From Parascedosporium putredinis (taxonomy: Eukaryota; Ascomycota; Sordariomycetes; Microascales; Microascaceae), in contig CASHTG010000012.1 in the NCBI GenBank assembly GCA_949357655.1, positions 2,604,001 to 2,668,000 on the forward strand: DNA of 64,000 nt, read 5' to 3'. Below are positions 36,276 to 47,700 of this stretch, in pieces (position 1 is the stretch's first letter; each line of letters opens with the position of its first letter). A program made the position numbers and the translations under genes. Below the pieces are notes generated by a model. The model had not been told where the DNA came from. It worked only from the letters and a program-made list of their open reading frames with translations, and did no database searches.

Positions 36276-38217
36276 ATGATGAACTTGCACCATTTGCCGG
36301 TCGAGATCATGTTGTACATTGCCGACTATCTCGACCCAAACGACATCTTCCAATTTAGCCTCACATGCAAGAGCCTTCAATACCCCATCTTCAACTGGTA
36401 TATTTGTCGAACTCTGCTCCTGGTATGGCCAATCCATGATCACCCAGCACGGGATTCTCGGGCTACGTGCTAACAACGGTCTCAATCCAGAAATATGCCC
36501 CATTCTCACCTGAGGCCCTCGCTGCGTCGCGAGAGGTGGATTACTCGAGGGCTTTCAGAACTCTGTGGAAGAGACGCCGAGCCACTAGAATGGCCCAGCC
36601 ATACGCCGCGGCTCTGATGGCGACGGAGGCTGACAGCTACATCTACACAAATGGCGTCCTCTGCTACACGGCGCATCGATCCCAGCTCCGGATCCGCGAC
36701 ATTAGGAGCTCTTCCACGCATGAAGTTGTTATCAACGTGCAGAGCATGCTCTCTTCTGTTCCCGAGCGTTTAAATCTTCGGAAATTTCAGTTTTATCCCA
36801 TCTACCACGCCCATGGTATCCTTTGCTGCATCTACTCGAGCAGCTACATCGGCTCTACTGTACTCCTAGTCTTGCGACCGACGACTTCTGAAATCGTGGC
36901 AACGTGTCCAATACCACTAAATCAGCATGTAGTCGTGCGAAATACCGACAAATTTCTGCTCTTCTTCGCATTCTCCCCTATCAAGACTCGCGTGACGGTC
37001 ACTGGATCGTCTACCAGCTAAATCTTGAAACGAAACAATGGCTTTCCGAGGTGAGCCTAGGAAATATTCGCGGTCGCGAAGTCGGTAAGGATGTAAGCTT
37101 TGAGATTTTTGATGATTATCTATACGCCGTCTCGGTGCACGAAGCCCATCATGAGGTTGATCGGTCGGATACATCCTGCGGCCGACGCCATTATCTGTTA
37201 CGCTTTCCCCTAGGCCGCCCGGAGCTCTCCCAGCAGCATGTCTTGCCGCTTCCGGAATCGGGCAGTTGCTACTTCTCCGAGCTTGAAGACCATCGGTGGA
37301 GGCAGATGGAGATTTCCAAGGACGAATGTACCGGTCACTTAGGCATCCTAGAGCTGCGGCGCGAGTTTCTCGCCCAGGGATACCGATCGCGCCGCACATG
37401 CTACAGGCAGCGAATCTACATGGACTCTCCATCCCGTTCCAGCCCCAGTGATCGCCCTGACCTCTTGCACACTTACCGACCCGATTCTAACCTACCGCGT
37501 TCGTATCGCATGCCCGAGGCCGTGGACAATTACAGGGACAGCCACTCTAACCGCACCATCCACCACGGTGACACCTCCGAGACTGAGCCCAGTTTTCCAT
37601 ATCACCAGTGCTTTATACGCTCGTATTTTCCGTTCTGCCAGAGCTTCGTTGATCTCGTCTCGTCTTCCCCTCGCGAGTCCGGGGAACCCTGTAATCTACG
37701 ACTCCGCATAATGTCGAGTCAGCGGCGGTGGGCGTCACGGCATGGATGCGATGACGACCTGATTCCTAGCGATACCGCAGACGAGAATTCCGTGCGATTC
37801 TGGCCCCCGGAACGCCAGGAACCGGGTCAGAGTCAGGGCCAGGGTGCGGATAGTCTCTATAGCGGAGATTATCTGTCGCTGCTCAACGAGGTACTCAATC
37901 CCAGCGGCTACTCGGGCGAGGTGGATGCGACTGTGGACTATAGTTCCATCGTGTACGCCATATCCGAATCCGCCGGAGGTGATGAACGCAAACCCACTCG
38001 CAAGGCCTTGATTTATATAGGCTTCGACCCATCCGTAAACTTGCACAATCTCCGGCCATCTCCCACAGCCTCTGCAGACAAAGGTCACGTATTGCCATCG
38101 AAAAGCAGGCCGGCACCCACCGAGCCAACTGTGACTGTGCTGAGTAATTGGGTGTATTTGGAAGACTTCCGGGACTCTGGACACAAGTGCCAAAAAGGCT
38201 TCGATTTCTTTTCTTAG
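36276..38217 (+). CDS. F-box protein of unknown target (one apparent frameshift)
   Basis: The protein is about 624 residues in two exons (36276-36422 and 36491-38217). The 68-bp intron has a GTATGG donor, a GCTAAC branch and a CAG acceptor. Residues 1-45 form an F-box: LHHLPVEIMLYIADYLDPND followed by the FSLTCKSLQ helix. This would bind Skp1 in an SCF ubiquitin ligase. The rest (about 50-624) has alternating hydrophobic strands such as DSYIYTNGVLCYTA and DGHWIVYQLNLETKQWL, which could be a beta-propeller-like substrate domain; I do not recognise a family. The C-terminal half is rich in Ser, Pro, Asp and Gln. One base appears lost in the C run at 36,975-36,978. ATG 36,276 is followed by a second ATG, so the start could be one codon later. 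It is convergent with rvs167. Confidence 0.75.
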
Positions 38218-38994
38218 ATAGGATATGACCAACTCTTTTCTGTCTTCCATAATTTGCTCCTTCCCCTCTATTTCTTGCTTTCCTTTGTTCTTTTTCATTC
38301 CCGCCTTATCTTTACATCTATCTTTCTAGTTTTGGGTTCAAGGATACATATCAGCATTTCTCTTTTCCTTCCTATATTTTTTTAGTTTTGCAACGGGTGG
38401 CGGTGGACGAGGGGAAAGGTAATAGAAATACCCCATCTGTAAACTTAGAGAATATATATGAGGTTGTGCTTCCCTTATTTCCCTGGTACCGCATCTACTG
38501 ATACACGTAGAGTATGGCAAGATCCGTGGAAGGAGAGTAGATGGGTTGATGGTATCGCAATATGGTCTGGTCATTTTTACTCTCTAGTTGGCTGGTGGGC
38601 GGCTACACCTTCTACCTCCTCATCTTTGGCAACCACCGCCGATCCAGCCCGTTGATTGATATCTCTTCAAATCCACTCTTTAATGCAATTCCAAACCTGC
38701 CCAAGCCATCCATGGATTGATCTATTATTCCCCAACTCCCCAGGTTTCCCTTTTGGGAACCAAACAAGGCAACTCAAAGAAAGCATGGCCGCAAACGCGC
38801 AAACGAAGCAAAAGGGGGAAATGGGAAAGGAGAAACGGAAAGAGAGAAAAAGAATGGGAGGCTGTATCACAGCAGCGCTGCAAATTGGCACCCGTGGTGT
38901 TATACGAAGGGATAGAGTCCTGCTTCTTTTAGCACCATCACGTATAAAACCGTGGTGGTGATGCAGAGCATAATCATGTGCAGAGGTTAGACCC
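38218..38994. other. convergent 3' spacer between the F-box gene and rvs167
   Basis: About 780 bp of pyrimidine-rich then mixed sequence fits two 3' UTRs. No gene is visible. Confidence 0.55.
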
Positions 38995-40514
38995 TTAATT
39001 GAGGCGCACATAGTTTCCTAAGAGTGGCCCATGTGTTAGAAAAAGAGCTGGCGCCGGCTTATAGTTGCGGTAAGAATGGATGGACAATTATACCTGGAAA
39101 ATCGCCCTGCTTCCCATTTAACTTTCCGGTCCACCACTCGTTGTCATTAGATGTCCTCTTGATGATTTGGATGGCATCTCCAGCCTTGAAGGACAAGTCG
39201 CCTTCAGCCTGAGCGGCAAAGTCATATAGAGCGGTGACAGTTTCGACCGCGGGTGTCGGTGCGGCGCTGAGGCGCTTAGGCTTAGGCTTGGGCGGAGGTG
39301 GTTTCGATTTGGCTGCGGCCATAGCTGCAAGCCCGGGGCTAACGCCGGCCGATGACGGGGGTTGGGGGAGTAGGGAGGAGGGGGATTCTCAACAACGTCA
39401 GATTGTCGGTTGTAGGTGAGGCGCGGGGCTGTTGACGAAGGGCCCGCTTCTATCGCTAGTGGTCTCTTCCCCTCTTCGAGCGCAGGCTTGCTTCCGTACT
39501 TGGGAGGACGTTTCTGGCCCGTTGTCTTGAACTTGCAGATCGAAAGCAGCTCGGCCTGTTCCTGGATATCGCCACGTTTCTTTTGGAAGGCTTCCTCGAC
39601 GTCAAGAGTAAGATCAAAGTAGCCGATATCGCATTCCTGCATCTTGATATGTAGTGTGTAAAATATGTTCAGCTGCATATAGTAGAATGACTGGAACAGA
39701 GGCTGGATAAACTCGCGCTCGAGGCGAAACAGCTGAGGGAGCTCTTCCTTTAGCAGGTCGTTGAAGTAGTTGAACTCCTGAGTCGAGAGCTCCACGTCGT
39801 TCTCGGCTTTCCACATGGCCTTTTCGTCCTTTGCCGTTCGATCCTTTTTGTCTTGCAGCTTCTTTAGGGTCGTGCGGTGTCGATCGTAGTCGAGCTTCTT
39901 GTGCTCCCGCTTCATGACGCTCTTTCGGATGACCTTGATCACGTCTAGGAGCTCATTGGCGGGGCGGATGATTCTGCTATCTATCATCTCCAACTCAGGC
40001 TGCAGCGTTTCCTGCAAATCTTTGACAACCAACTCGTACTCCTCGCAAGCGCGGATGCCTTCGGGGTTCCCCTCGGCCTTGAAACTGTCTGGATCGGACA
40101 TTCGACCTGATATCGGCTTGTATATTTCGGTCATGGCTTGACTGAAATCGATCTGGTGGCTTAACATGCCGTTGATGGCCTCGAAGTATTTTTGCTTTCA
40201 TCGTGGAGTTTCTTGGTCTCCTTCTCGAGCTCCTGGAAGCGGAGTTCGGCATCTGAGTAAACGGCATCCTTGGTGTGCTCGCCAATATTAAACTTGACTT
40301 TGAATTGTTGAGGTGCCTAAAAGAGTATAAAACAAGGACGTGTTAGCAGGTAAAGCCGCGCTCACAGGAGTGCCCCGTAAAGGTGTGGTGGCTCGTCGCG
40401 CGATGATCATGGGCGAGTGGGCCGGGCAGCTCGGATCAAACTCTTGTGTGGTGCTGGGAGGGGCCATTGAAACCATACCCGAACGACACTCTTTTGAAAG
40501 CCTTTGAAGCTCAT
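38995..40514 (-). CDS. rvs167: Rvs167/Hob1-type BAR-SH3 endocytic adaptor (two apparent frameshifts)
   Basis: This amphiphysin-like protein bends membranes at endocytic sites and links them to cortical actin. It has about 427 residues in three exons: 40514-40479, 40316-39094 and 39017-38995. The first exon encodes only MSFKGFQKSVVR, the amphipathic N-terminal helix of the N-BAR domain. The BAR domain runs to about residue 240, with GMLSHQIDFSQ, YKPISGRMSDP and FYYMQLNIFYTLH as markers. A Pro-rich linker (about 255-365) leads to an SH3 domain at 370-427 with ALYDF, DLSF, EWWTGKLNG and the closing PGNYVRLN. The last 23-bp exon supplies NYVRLN and the stop, so a reading without that intron loses the SH3 end. 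Base losses lie in the A5 run at 40,189-40,193 and the C run (coding strand) at 39,357-39,361. Confidence 0.93.
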
Positions 40515-41711
40515 TTCTCTCTCCGCGGCAGGGAATGGCAAGAAGAAATTCCAGTCGAATCCGCAGAAATATTGGGAATGAGATGCGATGAGGAGTTTAG
40601 GGAAAGTCAAAAGTGTATGACGAGGCAATGTCAGGGAAAAATGGGCTCAGCTTTTGGGAATCAGACTGTATTTTAGTGATGATGGGGTAAGTCCCTTGGC
40701 ATTCTGAGCATGACGACGATGTTGTGGCGGTGCGTGTCCTGGAAGCTTGATCAAAGCCCACGTCGCCGACCTCCAGGTACCCCCATTCTTGTGTGCCCCT
40801 CCTTCCTTCCTCGTTAAGGCTACCGAAAAGCCAGCTCTCCCCAGAAACGTGGATTGTGGCGCCCCCTTGTACCCTCTAGGACATTCGTGGCTGGAGACAA
40901 TGACGGAAGGCCCCCAGCTCAGCTCAAGGTCAGCCAAACTTCCATATTCCTCCGCAAATCCTGGCGGACAAGTCCCCGCAACCCCCTCTCAAAGGAAGGA
41001 ACATGAAGCATCGATTCAAGAGCTCGATTCTCGGTTAGCAGCCGGTAAAACGGGTTCATTTTTGTGTATCAATAGCACGGATTCAGTAAAAATTCAGAAA
41101 CCCTCACGTTATTCAGAGCAGGAAAATGGATTATTCAGCTGGAGAATGAGTCTTGGCTGTGACTTGTTCATCGCCGAGATACCCGATGGTGGCGATGTGG
41201 GACAATACAAAGAGACACCAGCCTAATAGACCAGTCGTAACGATTTATCTCTTTCCGGCATTTTCTTGGGCACTACTCTTTGCTTGTGATTGATAGTGTT
41301 CAATGGCTCTAGGGTCCAGGAATTTCCCGCCCTTGTTAGCAGCTCCGCTTTTTCCATACTTTGGCCGCAAGCCAACACATGGCATAGCTGCATCCGGTAG
41401 TGAACAGCGCGCTCTGCCTTCAAAAGAGGCGAGCACAATTATCTTACGTCAGTGACCGCACGAGCCAGGACCCGCTGAAAAAGGAGATATCGGCCAATCA
41501 AGCGAATTTCCCGAACCAAAGCCGTCCTCCGATTGATCGGTGATAGCAGCTTCAGGCCTGTAACCGCAGCGAGACAGAGGGAGAAAAAAATGGATCGAAA
41601 CGTTCTCATAAAAAGAAAAGCCCCCCAAACATTTTTCATTCCTCCTCTTTTTTCCCCCTCCCTAACCGTACTATAGCACCGCCCTTCCACGCCAACTCGT
41701 GGACAATTATC
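40515..41711. promoter_or_regulatory. shared upstream region of rvs167 and nfs1
   Basis: These 1,197 bp separate two divergent start codons and must hold both promoters. No gene is supported. Short frames on either strand lack domains. Pyrimidine-rich leader sequence lies immediately before the nfs1 ATG (about 41,625-41,700). Confidence 0.5.
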
Positions 41712-43584
41712 ATGGCGAGCTTTGCTTCATCTGGAATCAGGCAGGCAGGACGCCGTCTCTGTGCCCAGAATACTTTATCGTCGAGACTTTTACAGCGCCA
41801 TTCCCGCATTGCCACACCAGCTCTGCAAACTGTCGCTCGCCGAGGTTACGTGTCCGAGTCGAAGAAGGATGAAGCTCAAATCTTGGGCGACGTCGCCATC
41901 AAGGTAAAGAACCCGGCTTTTCCTTCATCATCGCACGCCGCTGGCCAAGCTCAAAATGCTTCCGTCGATGCAATTTCCAGTATGTTGAACGAGGCGGTGA
42001 CCATTTCGCCAACCCACGAATCCATCCGCCCCCTTCTCATCTCGTCCTTGCTAACGCTCTCACTAGGTGTTGTGAAGGATGCTTCGATATTAGAACAAGG
42101 GGGTCGCCCGATCTATCTTGACATGCAGGCGACCACCCCCGTTGATCCCCGAGTCTTGGATGCCATGCTTCCTTTCTATACGGGTGAATACGGCAACCCC
42201 CATTCTCGGACGCACGCGTACGGTTGGGACAGCGAAAAAGCTGTTGAGGTGGCCCGCTCCCACATCGCAAAGTTGATCGGGGCCGACCCCAAGGAAATTA
42301 TCTTTACCAGCGGTGCTACTGAGAGCAACAACATGAGCATCAAAGGCGTCGCCAGGTTTTTCAAGCGATCTGGAAAGAAGAACCACATCATCACCAGTCA
42401 GACGGAGCACAAGTGCGTGCTTGACAGCTGTCGCTACCTCCAGGATGAGGGCTTCGAAGTGACCTACCTCCCCGTGCAGCCGTCGGGTCTCATCAAGCTC
42501 GAAGACTTGGAAGCTGCTATCCGACCCGAAACTTGCCTCGTCAGTATCATGGCAGTGAACAACGAGATTGGAGTCATTCAGCCCATGGCAGAGATTGGAA
42601 AGTTGTGCCGAAAGCACAAGGTCTTCTTCCACACTGATGGCGCTCAAGCCGTTGGCAAGATCCCTCTCGACGTCAACGCTATGAACATTGACTTGATGTC
42701 CATCTCGTCGCACAAGATCTACGGCCCAATGGGCATCGGTGCTTGCTACGTCCGTAGACGGCCTCGCGTTAGATTGGAGCCTATCATCTCTGGTGGTGGC
42801 CAAGAGCGAGGTTTGAGGAGCGGTACCCTTGCGCCGCCCCTTGTTGTTGGATTCGGGAAGCCTGCCGGATCGCGAGTGCAGAAATGGAGGTAAGAACCCG
42901 TCTTTTGATTAAGATTCCTTTTCTTTTTCTCGGTGCCCACACCAGCTCCTCACGGTTTCCCTGGTGTTCTCAACCTTCCTCCACGATGATGACTTGCTAT
43001 ACATGCATGGCTTTCTGAATGGGCCTTGACCGGCCCATAGCCTGTTGATCGCAGCAATTTTCTGATCTTGTGTTTTTGGAAACGCGTTGTTTCTTCCATC
43101 ATCACCGTTGCATATAGCGGCTAGTTTCTGGTTGTCATCAGACTAACAGTATCTTGTACAGTATGACTCCAAGCGGGTCAAGTATCTCTCCGATCGACTC
43201 CTTAACGGCCTCCTAGCGATGGAGCATACGCAACAGAACGGCCACCCCGATCACTTCTATCCCGGTTGTGTGAACGTTTCGTTTGCCTACATCGAGGGTG
43301 AATCCCTCCTAATGGCTCTCAAGGACATTGCCCTCTCGTCTGGCAGCGCCTGCACGTCAGCATCTCTCGAGCCCAGCTACGTGCTCCGAGCGTTGGGTAA
43401 CAGCGATGAGAGTGCGCACAGCAGCATTCGCTTCGGTATCGGCCGATTTACCACAGAGGAGGAGATTGATTATGTCCTTGACGCTGTGAGGAACCGCGTA
43501 CAACATCTCCGCGATATCAGCCCTCTTTGGGAGCTTGTCCAGGAGGGTATCGATCTCAACACCATTCAATGGAGCCAGCACTAG
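41712..43584 (+). CDS. nfs1: Nfs1, mitochondrial cysteine desulfurase (one apparent frameshift)
   Basis: Nfs1 is the PLP enzyme that takes sulfur from cysteine for Fe-S cluster assembly on Isu and for tRNA thiolation, working with Isd11 mainly in mitochondria. Spliced length is about 504 residues (yeast Nfs1 is 497). Exons are 41712-41979, 42067-42889 and 43162-43584. The N-terminus is Arg/Ser-rich and lacks acidic residues, as in a mitochondrial presequence. The catalytic part starts at RPIYLDMQATTP. It includes SGATESNN, QTEHKCVLDS, the PLP lysine K306 in SSHKIYGP, and the active-site C428 in SSGSACTS, both seven positions later than in yeast. The first intron (87 bp, GTATGT/GCTAAC/CACTAG) is a multiple of three and stop-free. 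The second is 272 bp. One G is missing at 42,855-42,857, just before the second intron. Confidence 0.96.
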
Positions 43585-44774
43585 TATCTGCCTGGCCGTG
43601 TACCATCAACTACGAGCTAAACGTTGTCGTCAAAGTGAGGAATCGAACAACGTTGGGGGTGTAAGCGAATATATGAGGAAGGGAAGAGATGCTCTTGGCA
43701 CTTGAGCACCCGTGTATCATCACTTTATACCTCTCCTGATTTAGAATTTCGGAGTTTTTGTCCCAGGTCTCATCGTTTCAACACCTCAGATTCTAGGATG
43801 GGGGAAGACTTTGCCTTTTGCGTTCTGCTCTTGTTTTTTTTTTTCTGCTTCCCGCTCTCACCCTTACCATGTAAAATTTCTTTTCTTCACTGCGGAGTTG
43901 AGGGTCTGAGGTGCTCGAATTTGAGAGGCAAAAGGGTCTTGGGTCCAAGGTCGGGGAGGGATTGCGAGACGCAGAATGCACACATACCTGCCTCTAGCTA
44001 GTTATTTGATATCCAGATTTGTATACATAACATACTTTGAGCTGCCGACCTACGAAAGGAATACACGGCAGTCTCTTCAACATTGAACTCCAAGCCCATT
44101 CCACAAATAATAGAGGGAATAATATTGAAGCGTTCAACATACTTCGTACTTGGAACGGGGACCTGGGAGCCTTGTGCTCACATCCCCCACCTTTATTCTC
44201 ATAATACCACCCTGCCGAAACGGGGGTGCGGGTTAATTCCTTCCTCTCCTCACTTTCCGCTTTGGGTTCTCCATCGTATTACATCGCTCTCATGAGAAGC
44301 TGCCGCTCCAAATTATCGTTTATGCCATGCGCATCATCGATATCACATTTTTGGCGTGTTACACCGGATACAGAACGACGTTGATTACCCAGGGACGCCC
44401 CAGGCTACCACCACCCCCAGCATCGTCATTTACACCAACGAGGCTCTTCACACAGCTCCCACGAACGTGCGTACCACTTCCGCTCCTGAAAGAACGGGGA
44501 GGGGTGTCAGCCGGCCAGCCTCTTCGCCGATCGTGCAATTGGTAAGAATGTCACGGCCCAATGGGGACGGGCCGCTGCCCCTGCCGTCAGACTGGGGGGG
44601 TAGTTGATGGACGCCAGGCTGGGAAAATTGAAACCCATAAGAGCCTCTTCTCCCCTCCCCGCAATCAGCTGTCACCAACCCACCTTTCTTGGCTTTATTT
44701 TTTCTTCTTCTTGAGAATCTTCATTTATAGTTTACTTGTCCCTTTTCCAGTCCTTGAACGCGGGTTGTATCGCG
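43585..44774. other. spacer between nfs1 and the ankyrin-CorA gene
   Basis: About 1.2 kb with T-rich tracts near 43,830 and 44,700. It should include the 3' UTR of nfs1 and the promoter of the next gene. No gene is supported. Confidence 0.5.
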
Positions 44775-47700
44775 ATGGAGGACTCGTCCGGTCTCTTCGC
44801 GGATGAGGAAATGACCATCCCCACTCGCTACACTAAACGCCAACGAGAAGCACTTTCAAGATTAAAGGAAGGGATCCGGGATGCACTCGAGGCGGACGGA
44901 AACCTTCTGAAGGTCTTAAATCTCTGGCTTGCTCAGGAAAGAGCAGACCTAGTGATGAGAGTTAGTCGCGGAAAGTGGCATGCCTCCGATATGTGGTGGT
45001 TGTTTCGCAGCAAGGAGGGTACATCCAGTATTGACGAATGTTTTGATTCCCCCATATATTTCCGGGATCGTCTCCATTGCTCGAGGCCATCTCAAAAAAC
45101 CAATTTGACAATGTCTGCTTCCTTTTGCAGAAATTTCCGATCGCTCTTGAGACCAAGTACGGGAAATTTCAACAAACTGCTCTGTCGGTCGCCGTGGCCA
45201 AGGAGAAGTGGGACATAGCTCATGAGATACTTAAAAGCCCCTCCATCCGGCCATGCTTTTATATCAACATCGGTGACTGTGATGGGAACACGCCGCTACA
45301 TCACCTAGTAGAGCATGCGAGAATCAAAACCCAGGGGCTGAGGTGCCACCCGACGTCGAACGTCTCATTCGAACATTGTTGCAACACGGCGCCAACATCG
45401 ACGCCATGAACAAACATTTCCGGACCCCTCTTCACGCCTTTATAAAACGCAAAGGTTTGACAGATGAGAATAGAAAAGGGTGGATGGCCATCCTTCAGAT
45501 TCTTTTAGAAGCCGGAGCCGAAGTAAACGTGAAGGATCTCTATGGTACGTTTGAAGATGGCATCTATGGATAGATGCAGATTTCTACTACACGAATATGG
45601 AGCATTGAGCCCTAAACAAATGGCGTTCACCGCGCTAAAGGAGTCATGCGACGAACGGTTACTGACATGATTCCTTGTACCTAGGAAACTCCCCGTTGCA
45701 TGTTGCCTGCACCATGAGAGACATTCCGCTAATTGAGCAGTTACTTGAGAGAGGAGCGGAGTTGGATTGCCTCAATTTCGAATGGGAAACACCCTTTGAG
45801 GTGTTGCGGAAGCAATATGGGCCGCTCACTTCCGAAGAACTAGAGTTTGCGAAGCAGAAGACGGGCAGTCTGCAGACAGCAACTGCGAAGGATAAGGCAG
45901 GCGCCCCAAAGCGACCATCTCAGGAAACCTGCGACACAGAAGCCAGAAATGTCTGTGATAGCTTCCCAATCTATCTCCGCTACCAGGTGGTTTCCACCGA
46001 CGGTGTAGCCGTGTCATGGGTACCGACAGATTACAAGGCCTCCCATGCTCTGTACCGCGCGCCGGTTTCGGACGCCGGTGGCGAACCGCCTGAGAACCAG
46101 AATAAGCATTTCTTGGAATCTTGGAAGGAACGCTTCATGAAAATGGTAGATACAGATGTGATTCCTGAGGTGATCCAGCCTCAGGCGGAAAACGTGGAAG
46201 TGGCCTCAACCGAGGATAAACCTGCTACGCGGGCAGACGGGATCACTGCCAATAGCGAGCCCAATGAAGAGGCACGGGAGCTCAAAAGTGAGATTGGGAG
46301 GAAGGCGTGGAGATGGATCAACTTTCCGTCAAATAATGTAAGCTATCCAAGAGCCTTGGATAGGAGTATGATGTTTCACGGCTAACAGGTGAATTAGATG
46401 ACGTGGATCAGGGTATGGCTTCCGATATCATTAGATGTCGCAATTCAATCCACACGCTCACGTTCATCTCCAGCTCACCATGCATCTTATAGGACTTCAT
46501 AGTAAACAATGTCAAGGGCCCAGGAGAGACCCGGTACGACGCAGAAGTTGATGCCCGGACATGGCAATTCTGGGAGAGCAGCATTAAAATTCGCGAAACA
46601 AAAGATTCCACTTTCCGGGTCCGGGAACCTCATGTACTGGTTAGTTAGCCTCCCTCTCCTGCCATTTTTTCAACCGAGTCTCCAAGATTGGAAACTGAGT
46701 TGTCGCTAGGTCAGCAAAGGGGAAGGGGATTCCATCCCGACATCCCAGGAGGGTAGTAGTAATCTAATGGATCTCCCGTGGGACACGGCGCCAGTTTATA
46801 CACCGCCTAAAAGCCTGATATCAATAGTGGTAAGTGGTGATCCCAGACTCGTCATCGCCTCCACTAAGGGGGCGGACGGACAAAGAGACCAGCTTTAATA
46901 GCGAGCTTTAGGTACCTTTCTTGGATATCGAGACTGGAGATGAGACTCGACTCCGGGGTGGCCGTAAAGCGCCGTATTTGGAGAGGTTCGAAGAGCTTGA
47001 GCGAGCCTATCCCCTTTTACCGGGAAGCAGGGAGTACAGCAGGTACAGAGCTTGGATCAAACTGCCAACAACCGACGACAGGAGATATCGCCACTCCAAT
47101 CAACGAAAGGCCAAGTCGTTTACAGGTGGTCATTAAAACGAGCGGCCCCCAGCACGAACACGAATCCGTTCAGTCGGGCCCGGCCTCTTTGCAAGGGCAG
47201 CAACCCAATCTCTCTTCGCCAGCAGAGAACCCTATGCAAGCTGGTGTGCAGACTGACGGAATTGCCGAGGCTAGGCGAGGCGACAGGGCTGCAAATTTCG
47301 CTACGTCGGGGAAAATTCGCCTAGATGGGCAGCCCAAGTGGCTCGTTGTTCGCCAGCTTTGGTTGTGGAAGCTTGATGACGGTGTGTGCATGTGCCGTAC
47401 TTCTCTTTAAACCCCCTTCCTTTTCAATGATTCTCATCAGGGCCTATAACCTTGTGCTAATTGGCTTCCAGATACCCTTCTAACGGCGATTCCGTTCCGC
47501 AGAAATGAGCATTCGTCGGACAACTTGATCGAAACAATTCGCCAGGGAGACTTGGGGGCAATGGAAAACGTAAATGATCTTGTCAAGCGCATCGTGTTTG
47601 AAGCCGTGACCTTCCCAGACGAGTTTAAATGGGCGGGGCTAGGCGAGCACATACTAGACATCTTTGAAGAAGAGATTGCACTCGAGGTACCGCGCATCCT

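Noticed and set aside
42090..42803. 237-codon minus-strand frame
   Set aside because: It is antisense to the catalytic core of nfs1.
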